Positions 32,521-41,000 of a stretch of 64,000 nucleotides of DNA are shown one piece after another. This DNA is from a virus. The stretch is taken from IMG/VR virus record IMGVR_UViG_3300048921_000363, positions 22,752 through 86,751 of that record, one strand, 5' to 3'. Numbering within the stretch: the stretch's first letter is position 1; each line of letters starts with the position of its first letter. Under the pieces are notes generated by a model. That model did not search any database. It was given only the letters and a program-made list of their open reading frames with translations, and was not told where the DNA came from. The position numbers and the translations under genes are program-made.

Positions 32521-33348
32521 ATGAAGAAATTTCGCAGCAACTGGTTCCGTGTCGCCGTCGAGGGCGCTACCTCGGACAAGCGGACCATCAAACGCAGTTG
32601 GCTGGAACAGGCCGCGAAGAACTTCAACCCGGCCACCTACGGCGCACGCATCTGGCTGGAGCACTTCCGCAGCCTGCTGCCCGACAGCCCCTTCAGGGCC
32701 TACGGCGACGTGCTGGCCGTGAAGACCGAAGAAGTGGACGTGAACGGCCAAAAGAAACTGGCGCTGTTCGCCCAGGTCGAGCCGACTGCCGACCTGATCG
32801 CCATGAACAAGGCGAAACAGAAGATCTACACGTCTATCGAAATCGACGACAGCTTCGCCGACACCGGCGAGGCCTACATCGTCGGTTTGGCGGTCACCGA
32901 CTCACCGGCCAGCCTCGGCACCGACGTCCTGGCGTTCTCCGCCCAGAAACCTGACGTCAGCCCCTTCAAGGATCGCCACTACTCCGCGACCTCGATGTTC
33001 ACCGAAGCGGTCGAAACCGAACTCACGTTTGAAGAGATCGAGGAGAAGCCAAGCATCGGCGCCCAGCTGTTCAGCAAGGTGCAGAATTTGCTCAAGGGCA
33101 AGCAAGCCAAGGATGACAGCGAGTTTTCGCAGATCAGCGATGCCGTCGAAGCCGTGGCCGATCACGTCAAGGATCTGCCCGACCAACTCGCCGCCGAGAA
33201 GAAATTCTCCGCAGGCCTAAAGACCCAGCTCGATCAACTGAGCAAGGACTTCACCGAGATGAAGCACAAGCTCTCCACCACCCAGGACCACAGCCAAAAG
33301 ACCCGCCCTCCGGTAACCGGTGGCGACAAGGTCATGACCGACTGCTGA
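32521..33348 (+). CDS. O: Capsid scaffold/protease gpO (P2 family)
   Basis: This 275-residue P2-type scaffolding protein has a serine protease activity that processes the capsid precursors. The N-terminus KKFRSNWFRVAVEGATSDKR and the segment YTSIEIDDSF are typical, followed by a helical C-terminal scaffold. It is the first gene of the rightward head operon. The ATG at 32521 was chosen over one 15 bases upstream by family comparison. Confidence 0.92.
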   Translation: MKKFRSNWFRVAVEGATSDKRTIKRSWLEQAAKNFNPATYGARIWLEHFRSLLPDSPFRAYGDVLAVKTEEVDVNGQKKLALFAQVEPTADLIAMNKAKQKIYTSIEIDDSFADTGEAYIVGLAVTDSPASLGTDVLAFSAQKPDVSPFKDRHYSATSMFTEAVETELTFEEIEEKPSIGAQLFSKVQNLLKGKQAKDDSEFSQISDAVEAVADHVKDLPDQLAAEKKFSAGLKTQLDQLSKDFTEMKHKLSTTQDHSQKTRPPVTGGDKVMTDC

Positions 33349-33391
33349 CAGCCGGCCCACCCACAGCCCCGAACCACGAAGGACGACTTTC

Positions 33392-34411
33392 ATGCGTAAC
33401 GATACCCGCGAACACTTCAACGCCTACCTGAGCCAGGTGGCGCGCCTCAATGGCGTGTCATCGACCGCCAACACCTTCGCCGTCGATCCGACGGTTCAGC
33501 AGACGCTGGAAACCCGCATGCAGGAATCCAGCGAATTCCTCGGCCAGATCGGCATCATCGGCGTCGATGAACTGCAAGGCGAAAAGGTTGGCTTGGGTGT
33601 CAGCAGCACCATCGCCGGCCGCACCGACACCACCGGCAACGGCGTGCGCCAGCCGCGCGACGTGTCGTCGCTGGACAAAAAGGGCTACAAGGCCGAACAC
33701 ACCGACTTCGACACCGCCATCCGCTACGCACAGCTCGATGCCTGGGCAAAATTCCCAGACTTCCAGGCACGTCTGCGCGACGCAATCCTCAAGCGCCAAG
33801 CCCTCGACCGGATCATGGTCGGCTTCAACGGCGTCAGTGTGGCCGCCACCACTGACCGTCAGGCAAATCCGCTGTTGCAGGACGTCAACATCGGCTGGCT
33901 CCAGCAGTACCGCACCAATGCCCCGGCGCGCGTCCTCAAGGACGGCAAGGCCACCGGCAAAATTGTCATCGGCACTGGTGCGGAGGCTGACTACAACAAC
34001 CTCGACGCCCTGGTGTTCGACGCCGTTGCCAACCTCATCGACCCGTGGCACCGCAAGGATCCGGGCATCGTGGTCATCCTCGGCAGCAACCTGGTTCACG
34101 ACAAATACTTCCCGCTGATCAACAAGGAACAGCCCGCGTCCGAAAAGCTGGCCACCGACATGATCCTTTCGCAAAAGCGCATGGGCGGTAAGCAACCGGT
34201 TGAAGTCCCGTACGTGCCGGACGGTGCCGCGCTGGTCACCTCGCTGGCCAACCTCGCCATCTACTGGCAGATCGGCGGACGCCGCCGCTACGTGAAGGAG
34301 GCGCCAGAAAAGAACCGCATCGAGAATTACGAATCCAGCAACGACGCTTACGTCGTCGAGGATTACGGTCTCGGATGCCTGATCGAAAACATCGAGCTTG
34401 AGGGGGCGTAA
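33392..34411 (+). CDS. N: Major capsid protein gpN (P2 family)
   Basis: This 339-residue HK97-fold capsid protein of the P2 N family starts MRNDTREHFNAYLSQVARLN and carries FLGQIGIIGVDELQGEKVGL. The N-terminal 31 residues are probably removed during maturation, as in P2. AAGGACGAC precedes the ATG. It follows the scaffold and precedes the small terminase, the usual order. Confidence 0.95.
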   Translation: MRNDTREHFNAYLSQVARLNGVSSTANTFAVDPTVQQTLETRMQESSEFLGQIGIIGVDELQGEKVGLGVSSTIAGRTDTTGNGVRQPRDVSSLDKKGYKAEHTDFDTAIRYAQLDAWAKFPDFQARLRDAILKRQALDRIMVGFNGVSVAATTDRQANPLLQDVNIGWLQQYRTNAPARVLKDGKATGKIVIGTGAEADYNNLDALVFDAVANLIDPWHRKDPGIVVILGSNLVHDKYFPLINKEQPASEKLATDMILSQKRMGGKQPVEVPYVPDGAALVTSLANLAIYWQIGGRRRYVKEAPEKNRIENYESSNDAYVVEDYGLGCLIENIELEGA

Positions 34412-34414
34412 GCC

Positions 34415-35116
34415 ATGGCCAGCAGCCTCGCCAAGCAGCACTTCCAACGGGTCACTGCCGCCCTTGAGGCGGCAGCGACCGAGCCGACCCAAACCATGGC
34501 AGGCGCCACAGCTTACGAGCACCAGCTCAACCAGTTGCTGCAAGACCGCCTGCGCCTGAAACAGGTGCAATCGAACCAGGGTAAAGCCGAACTCAAACGC
34601 CAACTGCTGCCCGAGTACATCCCCTATGTGCAAGGCGTGCTGGACGCCGGCCAAGGCGCCCAAGACGAAGTGCTGACCACCATCATGGTATGGCGCTTCG
34701 ATGCCGGCGACTTCACCGGCGGCCTCGACATCGCCCAGTACGTGCTGCAACACAAGATGGTCATGCCGGACCGCTTCGCCCGCACGCTGGGCTGTCTGGT
34801 CGCCGAAGAAGTCGCGACCGCCGCGTTCAAAGCGCAGAAAGTCGGCGAACCGTTCGACCTGGCCATCCTGCACCGCACCGCTGAGCTGACCGACGCCGAA
34901 GACATGCCGGATCAGGCACGCGCCAAGCTGTTTCTCGCCATGGGCCGCGCAACCTTGGAAGGCATCACCGATGAAACGCCCGGCCAACCCGGCCAGGTGC
35001 AGGCCGGCATCGACCTGCTGAAAAAAGCCATCGACCTGCACGACGCCTGTGGTGGCAAAAAGGATCTGGAGCGGGCCGAACGTCTGCTCAACAAACTCGC
35101 TGCCGCTGGCAGCTAA
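34415..35116 (+). CDS. M: Terminase small subunit gpM (P2 family)
   Basis: This 233-residue terminase endonuclease subunit homologous to P2 gpM has MVWRFDAGDFTGGLDIAQYV near residue 90 and a helical C-terminus with LLKKAIDLHDACGGKKDLER. It recognises cos with gpP. The gene starts three bases after N. Confidence 0.92.
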   Translation: MASSLAKQHFQRVTAALEAAATEPTQTMAGATAYEHQLNQLLQDRLRLKQVQSNQGKAELKRQLLPEYIPYVQGVLDAGQGAQDEVLTTIMVWRFDAGDFTGGLDIAQYVLQHKMVMPDRFARTLGCLVAEEVATAAFKAQKVGEPFDLAILHRTAELTDAEDMPDQARAKLFLAMGRATLEGITDETPGQPGQVQAGIDLLKKAIDLHDACGGKKDLERAERLLNKLAAAGS

Positions 35117-35220
35117 CCGAGCGTCCCCACGCACCCCGCCGGCTCGGGGCGGATCGGCCAGGCCGCTCCTCCTGAACGTGAAGCCCCGACCACCGGCGAC
35201 CTACAACAGAGCGCAGATTC

Positions 35221-35691
35221 ATGAGCGGATTCGTAGCGGGCGGCAGCACTACTCCGGCCCCCAGCGGCCACATCAACACCGACCCCTTCTGGCCATCGAT
35301 CGACCTCGACGACGTGCGCGGCACTTTGCGCATCGACTCCAGCGTCACGCCGATCCGTCTGGAAACCGCGACCATCGCCGCTGCTATCGGTGTGAACCGC
35401 GAGTTTGCCGCATGGCGCCGCGCCAAACAGGCCGAAGGCTATGCCACCCTCACAGACGTACCGGCCGAGCAGATCGAGGACAAATCTGAACTCGTTCACC
35501 TCTACCAGCGAGCGATCTATGCCGCGACCGGCGCGGAAATTTGCGAGCGCTACCGCTCCTACGACAGCACCAACAGCGGCAGCCAGAACGCCGAAGAACT
35601 GACCCCGAGCATCGATGAACTGCGCCGCGACCAGCGCTGGGCCGTGCGCGACTTCCTCGGCCTCGGCCGCACCACCGTGGAGCTGATCTGA
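35221..35691 (+). CDS. L: Head completion protein gpL (P2 family)
   Basis: This 156-residue head-completion protein has a family-typical C-terminus, SIDELRRDQRWAVRDFLGLG. P2 gpL joins the portal vertex after packaging and makes the head stable. The 104 bp before it hold no gene. The stop overlaps the gpX start. Confidence 0.9.
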   Translation: MSGFVAGGSTTPAPSGHINTDPFWPSIDLDDVRGTLRIDSSVTPIRLETATIAAAIGVNREFAAWRRAKQAEGYATLTDVPAEQIEDKSELVHLYQRAIYAATGAEICERYRSYDSTNSGSQNAEELTPSIDELRRDQRWAVRDFLGLGRTTVELI

Positions 35692-35903
35692 TGGCCATCA
35701 GCATGCGTGCCCAGCAGGGCGACACCGTGGATTCCCTGTGCTGGCGTCACTACGGCCGCACCGCCGGCGTGACCGAAGCAGTACTCGACGCCAACCCCGG
35801 ACTCGCCGACCACGGCCCAATCTTGCCGCAAGGCCTTCTGGTGCAGATGCCCGAAGCCCAAGCCGCCGCCCCGCAACGGCAGATGGTGCAGCTATGGGAC
35901 TGA
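35691..35903 (+). CDS. X: Tail protein gpX (P2 family, LysM-like)
   Basis: This 70-residue protein is of the P2 X family, a LysM-like fold: QQGDTVDSLCWRHYGRTAGV, then ANPGLADHGPILPQGLLVQM. It is a small tail protein needed for assembly. It starts within the stop of gpL. Confidence 0.92.
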   Translation: MAISMRAQQGDTVDSLCWRHYGRTAGVTEAVLDANPGLADHGPILPQGLLVQMPEAQAAAPQRQMVQLWD

Positions 35904-35948
35904 AACGCCCGCACCGCGCCCTTGAACCCAACCACTCTGGATCATGGA

Positions 35949-36272
35949 ATGAAACGCATGCCTGACCGTCCCGATACCTGGGCCTGGCTCGCCGCCTGGC
36001 TCGAACAGAACTGGCCCACCCTATACGCCGGCTTGTTGGCCCTGGTCATCGCGGGGCTTCGCGTCATTTACGGTGGTGGCACCTGGCGCCGAATGCTCAT
36101 CGAAGCGCCGCTGTGCGGTGCCCTCGCCGTTTCCGTCAGCCATGGGCTGTCGCTGCTGGGGATACCCGTCTCCACCGCGCCATTCTTTGGCGGCGCCATC
36201 GGCCTGCTGGGCGTCGAAGGTACCCGCGCCGCAGCAAGGAAGTTTTTTACCCGCAAGGTAGAACAGCTCTGA
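35949..36272 (+). CDS. Holin (lambda S-like family)
   Basis: This protein of about 107 residues has hydrophobic segments near residues 25-45 (LYAGLLALVIAGLRVIYGGG) and 55-90, and a basic C-terminus. This matches the lambda holin family found next to gene X in P2-like Pseudomonas phages. It should form membrane holes for endolysin release. The ATG at 35949 is likely; a TTG at 35922 or an ATG at 35958 is possible. Confidence 0.8.
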   Translation: MKRMPDRPDTWAWLAAWLEQNWPTLYAGLLALVIAGLRVIYGGGTWRRMLIEAPLCGALAVSVSHGLSLLGIPVSTAPFFGGAIGLLGVEGTRAAARKFFTRKVEQL

Positions 36273-36297
36273 CCGCCCAATTTCCCAAGGAGGCAGC

Positions 36298-36657
36298 ATG
36301 AAAAGCACACACGTAGCGCTTGTACAACGAGTCGAGCAGCTTGAGAAATTCCGAGCAGAAGTTCTGACAATTTGCGAGAGCGGCAAACATCGAATCAAGC
36401 ACACACAGTTACAGATGTGCAGCTTTCTCGATCGCCTTAAGAGCCTGGCGCTTGAAGCAGAACGCTCCAACTGCCCAGACAACTCAGAAGTGCTGCAGAT
36501 CGAAGCCGACGCCCGCCGCATCTATGAGAGTTGGGCAGACAAACCGGGGTTCGTTCCTTGGGAGGTCGGTGGAAATTCGACCATGCAGGAAGTCGCGAGA
36601 GCCGAGGCTCGGCGGCTTTGTTCCGAGGCATCCAGCAATAACCCACCCACCTGCTGA
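36298..36657 (+). CDS. Hypothetical protein inserted in lysis cassette
   Basis: This 119-residue mostly helical protein contains several cysteines, starts after AGGAGGC and lies between holin and endolysin. P2 itself has no gene here. No signal peptide or membrane helix is seen. The A+T content is slightly higher than in its neighbours, which suggests a later acquisition. Function unknown. Confidence 0.65.
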   Translation: MKSTHVALVQRVEQLEKFRAEVLTICESGKHRIKHTQLQMCSFLDRLKSLALEAERSNCPDNSEVLQIEADARRIYESWADKPGFVPWEVGGNSTMQEVARAEARRLCSEASSNNPPTC

Positions 36658-36667
36658 GGGCCAACGC

Positions 36668-37513
36668 ATGACTACCACCTTACGTCATGGGGATCGCTCG
36701 CAAGCGGTGCGTAGCCTGCAAAAGAACCTCAACCAACACGGCGCCAAGCTGGAAATCGACGGTGATTACCGCGATGCCACAGAGGCCGCCGTGCGTGCTT
36801 ATCAGCTCAAAGTCGGTTTGGTCGTCGACGGAGTCGCGGGCAACAAAACGCAGGCCGCGCTCGCCGGTAATGACTGCCAGCAGTTGCTGAGAAACGCCGA
36901 TCTGGTCAGTGCTGCCGAGCGCTTGGGCGTGCCGCTGGCCAGCGTCTATGCCGTCAATGAAGTCGAGTCCAAGGGCAATGGCTTCCTCGACAATGGCAAG
37001 CCGGTGATTCTGTTCGAACGCCACATCATGTACCGCCAACTGTCGAAGGTTCGGCATGATGGCGACGATCCCACGGCGCTCAAACTACACGCTGACCAGT
37101 TGGCGGCGACCAACCCTGCAATCGTCAATCCAAAATCGGGTGGCTATGCCGGCGGCAGCGCCGAACACCAGCGCCTGGCAACCGCTCGCTTGATCGATGA
37201 CACCGCCGCACTGGAGTCCGCCTCTTGGGGTGCTTTCCAGATCATGGGCTTTCACTGGCAGCGCCTGGGCTATAGCAGCGTACAGGCTTTTGCCGCTGCC
37301 ATGAGCGCTGGCGAGTCGCAGCAGTTCGATGCGTTCGTCCGGTTCATCGAGACCGACCCGGTGCTGCACAAGGCGCTGAAAGGCCGCAAATGGGCCGAAT
37401 TCGCCAAGCTCTACAACGGGCCTGACTACCAGCGAAATCTGTACGACATCAAACTCCAGCGCGCCTACGAGCGGCACGACGACTGCGGATGTGGTCAGGC
37501 GGTGGCCGCATGA
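36668..37513 (+). CDS. Endolysin: N-acetylmuramidase with peptidoglycan-binding domain
   Basis: This 281-residue protein has an N-terminal peptidoglycan-binding domain (residues 5-65, GDRSQAVRSLQKNLNQHGAK) and a C-terminal N-acetylmuramidase domain (DUF3380 type), with NEVESKGNGF providing the probable catalytic Glu and FERHIMYRQL. No signal peptide is seen, so export depends on the holin. It overlaps the next gene by 4 bp. Confidence 0.9.
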   Translation: MTTTLRHGDRSQAVRSLQKNLNQHGAKLEIDGDYRDATEAAVRAYQLKVGLVVDGVAGNKTQAALAGNDCQQLLRNADLVSAAERLGVPLASVYAVNEVESKGNGFLDNGKPVILFERHIMYRQLSKVRHDGDDPTALKLHADQLAATNPAIVNPKSGGYAGGSAEHQRLATARLIDDTAALESASWGAFQIMGFHWQRLGYSSVQAFAAAMSAGESQQFDAFVRFIETDPVLHKALKGRKWAEFAKLYNGPDYQRNLYDIKLQRAYERHDDCGCGQAVAA

Positions 37514-37716
37514 TCGACTTCGACGCGGTTCAGCTGCTGAATGTGCAAGACGGTGATCTGCTGGTGGTACCAGAGGACAGTGATCAGCAAGACATGGTGC
37601 AGCTGCGCGACGCGCTCCGCATTCAGGATCCTCGCCGCAAAGTCATCATCATTCGCGGCCCGGTCCAGCACATGGACATTGGCGACATGAACCAACTCGG
37701 TTGGTACCGGGCGTGA
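37510..37716 (+). CDS. Small conserved phage protein, lysis cassette
   Basis: This 68-residue acidic protein (MIDFDAVQLLNVQDGDLLVV) is coupled by 4-bp overlaps to the endolysin and the spanin gene. No membrane segment is seen. Its position suggests a regulator of lysis timing, but I do not recognise a function. Confidence 0.65.
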   Translation: MIDFDAVQLLNVQDGDLLVVPEDSDQQDMVQLRDALRIQDPRRKVIIIRGPVQHMDIGDMNQLGWYRA

Positions 37717-38156
37717 GTACCCTGCGGCAAGCCTTGCTTGGTATTGCGCTGCTGGCAGCTCTTGGATTGCTGATCTGGTGCCAGGAGCTGCGTATCAGCG
37801 GCGCGAACAAGGACACCCAATTGGCCGAGCAGGACGCCAGCCATGCGCGCGAACAAGCCGAACGCAACCTCGCGAACGCCAATGCGTTGCGCGACACCCT
37901 GCAACACGAACGCAACGCCCAGACCACCCTGCGCACGCAACAGGATCAACTGCGCCAAGGCCTGGCAAAGCGCGAACTCACCATTGAGGCTTTGAAACGT
38001 GAAAATGCCGAATTACGCGATTGGGCTACCCAGCCTATGCCTGATGCTGCTCGCCGGCTGCGCAAGCGCCCCGCCCTCACCGGCGCCGACGCTTATCGTC
38101 AGTGGCTGTCCAGCCGTAGTTCACTGCACTCTACCGGCGACCAGCCCGCGCAATAA
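37713..38156 (+). CDS. lysB: Inner-membrane spanin LysB (Rz-like)
   Basis: This 147-residue protein has an N-terminal signal anchor (LLGIALLAALGLLIWCQE) and a long coiled coil. It pairs with the lipoprotein encoded within its 3' half to fuse inner and outer membranes at lysis. The start is a GTG overlapping the previous stop. Confidence 0.88.
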   Translation: MSTLRQALLGIALLAALGLLIWCQELRISGANKDTQLAEQDASHAREQAERNLANANALRDTLQHERNAQTTLRTQQDQLRQGLAKRELTIEALKRENAELRDWATQPMPDAARRLRKRPALTGADAYRQWLSSRSSLHSTGDQPAQ

Positions 38157-38256
38157 CGGCGATCAACTGACTGATCAGGATCGAGTCGAAGCCGCTTGGG
38201 CAGAATGCGCAAGCCAGGTGGACATGATTTATCAACACCAGCAGGCCCGACGATGA
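38005..38256 (+). CDS. lysC: Outer-membrane spanin lipoprotein LysC (Rz1-like)
   Basis: This 83-residue lipoprotein is encoded in another frame, starting inside lysB. The signal sequence ends in the lipobox LLAGC, followed by a proline-rich stretch (APPSPAP) typical of Rz1. A GTG two codons upstream is an alternative start. Its stop overlaps the gpR start. Confidence 0.88.
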   Translation: MPNYAIGLPSLCLMLLAGCASAPPSPAPTLIVSGCPAVVHCTLPATSPRNNGDQLTDQDRVEAAWAECASQVDMIYQHQQARR

Positions 38257-38729
38257 ACAAGCCCGACAGCCTGAAAGCCCACCTGCTCGCCACTGTGGCC
38301 GAACTCAAACACAACCCCGACCGACTGTTAATCTTCATAGACAACGGCAAGATCCGCTGCACGGCCGCGCAGACGCTTTCTTTCGAATACAGCTTCGACC
38401 TGCAGGTCATCCTCACCGACTTCGCCGGCCACCCCGACAGCGTTATGTTGCCGCTGCTCGGTTGGTTGAGCGTTCACCAGTCCGAACTGCTGGAGAACCT
38501 GAGCAAAGCCTCAGACGGCATCCAGTTCGAGGCCGACATCCTCGACAACAGCAAGGTCGATATGAGCCTGACGCTGCCCCTGACCGAGCGTGTCGTGGTG
38601 GGCAAGGACGATCAGGGCAACACCACCATTCGCCATCCTGGCGAGCCGCAGCGGGCTGCTGACTTTCTAAATCCGAACTGGATACCCGGCGCGCAAGGCA
38701 CCGGCAGTGAATGGGTACTACCGCAATGA
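38253..38729 (+). CDS. R: Tail completion protein gpR (P2 family)
   Basis: This 158-residue protein belongs to the P2 gpR tail-completion family: MNKPDSLKAHLLATVAELKH and the central DLQVILTDFAGHPDSVMLPL. It acts at the head-proximal tail end with gpS. It overlaps gpS by 4 bp. Confidence 0.9.
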   Translation: MNKPDSLKAHLLATVAELKHNPDRLLIFIDNGKIRCTAAQTLSFEYSFDLQVILTDFAGHPDSVMLPLLGWLSVHQSELLENLSKASDGIQFEADILDNSKVDMSLTLPLTERVVVGKDDQGNTTIRHPGEPQRAADFLNPNWIPGAQGTGSEWVLPQ

Positions 38730-39190
38730 CCAACCGGCTGGAAGCGCTGGAGGACTGGGCGGCGGGATTGCTTGGGCAGCTTGAGCCGGCATCGCGCAAC
38801 AAGCTGGCTCGCAGTCTCGGTCAGGCGGTGCGTCGTAGCCAGCAGCAGCGAATCATTGCCCAGCAGAACCCGGATGGCAGCAAGTACACGCCGCGCAAGC
38901 AACGCAACCTGCGCCGTAAACAGGGTCGGGTGAAGCGTAAGGTGAAGATGTTTCGGAAGCTGCGCACGGCGAGCTTTTTTAAGGTTCAGGGCGACAGTAA
39001 CGCTATCAGTGTCGGATTCGCGGGCCGAGTCGCCCGCATTGCCAGGGTTCATCAGTACGGACTAAAAGATCGAGCTGCACCCGCGGCGCCTGAAGTGAAA
39101 TTCGAGCAGAGAGCAATCCTTGGCTTTACCGATGCCGAACTGGATCTTATTAGGGACCAGATGCTTATTTACTTTGCTTCTCGAATGTAA
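38726..39190 (+). CDS. S: Tail completion protein gpS (P2 family)
   Basis: This 154-residue homologue of P2 gpS, a phage virion morphogenesis protein, has a strongly basic middle (PRKQRNLRRKQGRVKRKVKM) followed by VARIARVHQYGLKDRAAPAA. It completes the tail before head joining. It is the last gene of the P2-type O-S operon. Confidence 0.9.
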   Translation: MTNRLEALEDWAAGLLGQLEPASRNKLARSLGQAVRRSQQQRIIAQQNPDGSKYTPRKQRNLRRKQGRVKRKVKMFRKLRTASFFKVQGDSNAISVGFAGRVARIARVHQYGLKDRAAPAAPEVKFEQRAILGFTDAELDLIRDQMLIYFASRM

Positions 39191-39288
39191 TTATTTCCCT
39201 TCAAGCGTTTTTATTTCAGTCGAAAACCGGTAAAAACCATCTGAGCGGGGTAAAAGGAAACCATCGTAGCAAGGGAGCAGGTTAAAAG

Positions 39289-40011
39289 ATGAAAAAGACT
39301 TTCAAGGCACATTGCCCTCGTTGCGACGGGGAAAGGATCTGCTGGATACACGGTGAGTTTGAAAAACCATGGGATTGGGACGACGGCCAGCACTCCATGT
39401 GGGGGCAGAGTGACTATAAGTTAGCTCAGTGCTGTGGTTGCGAGGAAGTTTTCTTTCATGAAAGCAGCTGGGATTCGGAGGATCGAGATTACGAGTACGA
39501 TCCAAGAACAAGCCAGGAAGTCGCCGTATTTCCGCGCACTATTACTACATTTCCTGCACCGAAAAAGGAAAGCAAACAACCTGACTGGGTTTGGGATATC
39601 GCAAAAATCGACCCACAGCTGTTTACAATTTTGAGCGAAATGTATCAAGCATATGAGCATGGCGCATTCATTCTTGCATCAGTTGGTTTGAGGACGGCTT
39701 TTGACCGTACAACCGAAGTGCTTAAGATCGATCCAGAACTGACATTGAAAGAAAAGGTCGCCCTACTTCTTAACGACGGATATATAGGCGATACCGAATC
39801 CCAAACACTGGGAGTAGTCACAGATGCTGGAAGCGCCGCCGCACACCGAGCTTGGGCGCCTACACAAAAAGAGTTTGAAACGTTATTGAAAACACTCGAG
39901 CTTTTCATTCAGCACACGGTAGTTAGTGGCAAGTCGGCTTTGAATGTTGCAGATAGCATTCCAAAGCGCCCTCCCAAAAAACAAAAACCGAATAAAAAAC
40001 CTAACGAGTAA
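39289..40011 (+). CDS. DUF4145 protein with N-terminal zinc ribbon (moron)
   Basis: This 240-residue protein has CPRCDG and CCGC cysteine pairs in residues 8-50, a linker, then a DUF4145-like helical domain (SEMYQAYEHGAFILASVGLR, ending DAGSAAAHRAWAP). It ends in a lysine/proline tail. It is inserted between S and V with 98 and 75 bp of flanking spacer, and its A+T content is above that of the tail genes. DUF4145 domains often occur with restriction or defence genes; an exclusion role is inferred only. Confidence 0.7.
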   Translation: MKKTFKAHCPRCDGERICWIHGEFEKPWDWDDGQHSMWGQSDYKLAQCCGCEEVFFHESSWDSEDRDYEYDPRTSQEVAVFPRTITTFPAPKKESKQPDWVWDIAKIDPQLFTILSEMYQAYEHGAFILASVGLRTAFDRTTEVLKIDPELTLKEKVALLLNDGYIGDTESQTLGVVTDAGSAAAHRAWAPTQKEFETLLKTLELFIQHTVVSGKSALNVADSIPKRPPKKQKPNKKPNE

Positions 40012-40020
40012 CCCTAATCT

Positions 40021-40039
40021 TGTAGGACTTGGACCTACA
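40021..40039. promoter_or_regulatory. Late-activator site upstream of V
   Basis: TGTAG-N9-CTACA, 48 bp before the V start codon. It has the same structure as the sites at 32414 and 44458. Confidence 0.65.
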
Positions 40040-40086
40040 ACACTTCGAAGCTGCGTTGTCGCCCGCATGGCGCCACCATCGGCGCC

Positions 40087-40659
40087 ATGAACGACTTAGC
40101 CACCCTCGCCCGCCTGATCGAAAATCTCATCCGCCTCGGCACCATCGCTGCCGTCCAGATGAGCCCCCCTCGTGCGCAGGTCAAAACCGGAACCCTCACC
40201 ACCGGCTGGCTCCCATGGATTGCCGCCCGGGCCGGTGCCGACCGCGAGTGGAATCCTCCAACCGAAGGCGAGCAGGTCATCCTCTTCAGCCCCTCCGGCC
40301 AACTCGGTAACGGCATCATTCTGACAGGCCTGTTCAGCGACAACATCCCGGCCAACGGCGGCCGCGAAGGCCTTCACCGCCGCACCTACCGCGACGGAAC
40401 CGTCATCGAATACGACAGCGTCGCGCACCATCTCAACGCCACGCTGGCCGAAGGCGGCACAACCAACCTGATTAGCACCGGCGGTATCCACATCGTCGGC
40501 CCGATCACTCATGAAGGCGACTACACCCAGACCGGCAACCAAAATATCACCGGGATGGTCACCGTTTCCGAAGACGTCATCGCGGCCAGCATCAGTCTTG
40601 TGAAGCACCTGCACGGCGGCGTCATGCCTGGCGGCGCCAAGACAGGGAAACCGGAATGA
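40087..40659 (+). CDS. V: Baseplate spike protein gpV (P2 family)
   Basis: This 190-residue baseplate spike protein has an N-terminal OB domain and a repetitive triangular C-terminal part (THEGDYTQTGNQNITGMVTV), with the histidine motif VKHLHGG near the tip as in metal-tipped spikes. It is the first gene of the baseplate operon. It overlaps W by 4 bp. Confidence 0.93.
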   Translation: MNDLATLARLIENLIRLGTIAAVQMSPPRAQVKTGTLTTGWLPWIAARAGADREWNPPTEGEQVILFSPSGQLGNGIILTGLFSDNIPANGGREGLHRRTYRDGTVIEYDSVAHHLNATLAEGGTTNLISTGGIHIVGPITHEGDYTQTGNQNITGMVTVSEDVIAASISLVKHLHGGVMPGGAKTGKPE

Positions 40660-41000
40660 ACCGAGAAACCGGCGCAGCCCTCGGCCTAGTCGAGCACATC
40701 GCCCAGTCCATCACCGACATCCTGACTACCCGCATCGGCACCCGCGTCATGCGCCGCGAATACGGCAGTCTCCTGCCCGAACTGGTAGATCAGCCGTTCA
40801 ACGACTTCACTCGCCTGCAGGTCTACGCGGCCACCGTCATGGCCCTGATGCGCTGGGAAACCCGCATCAGCCTTAGCCGTATCCAGTTCATCGGTGCGAA
40901 CCTTCAGGGTCAAGCGTCTTTAGAGTTTGAAGGCACCATCGTCGACAATAATCAGCCGCTGAGCCTGAGCGTTCCTCTGCAACTGGGTGCCAGCGTATGA
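40656..41000 (+). CDS. W: Baseplate protein gpW (P2 family)
   Basis: This 114-residue gp25-like protein has the signature QSITDILTTRIGTRVMRREY and LVDQPFNDFTRLQVYAATV. It links hub and wedge. It overlaps J by 4 bp. Confidence 0.93.
   Translation: MNRETGAALGLVEHIAQSITDILTTRIGTRVMRREYGSLLPELVDQPFNDFTRLQVYAATVMALMRWETRISLSRIQFIGANLQGQASLEFEGTIVDNNQPLSLSVPLQLGASV

Noticed and set aside
33458-35134. Long leftward 558-residue frame opposite N and M
   Set aside because: A shadow of the capsid and terminase genes, which are certain; high GC keeps the opposite frame open.
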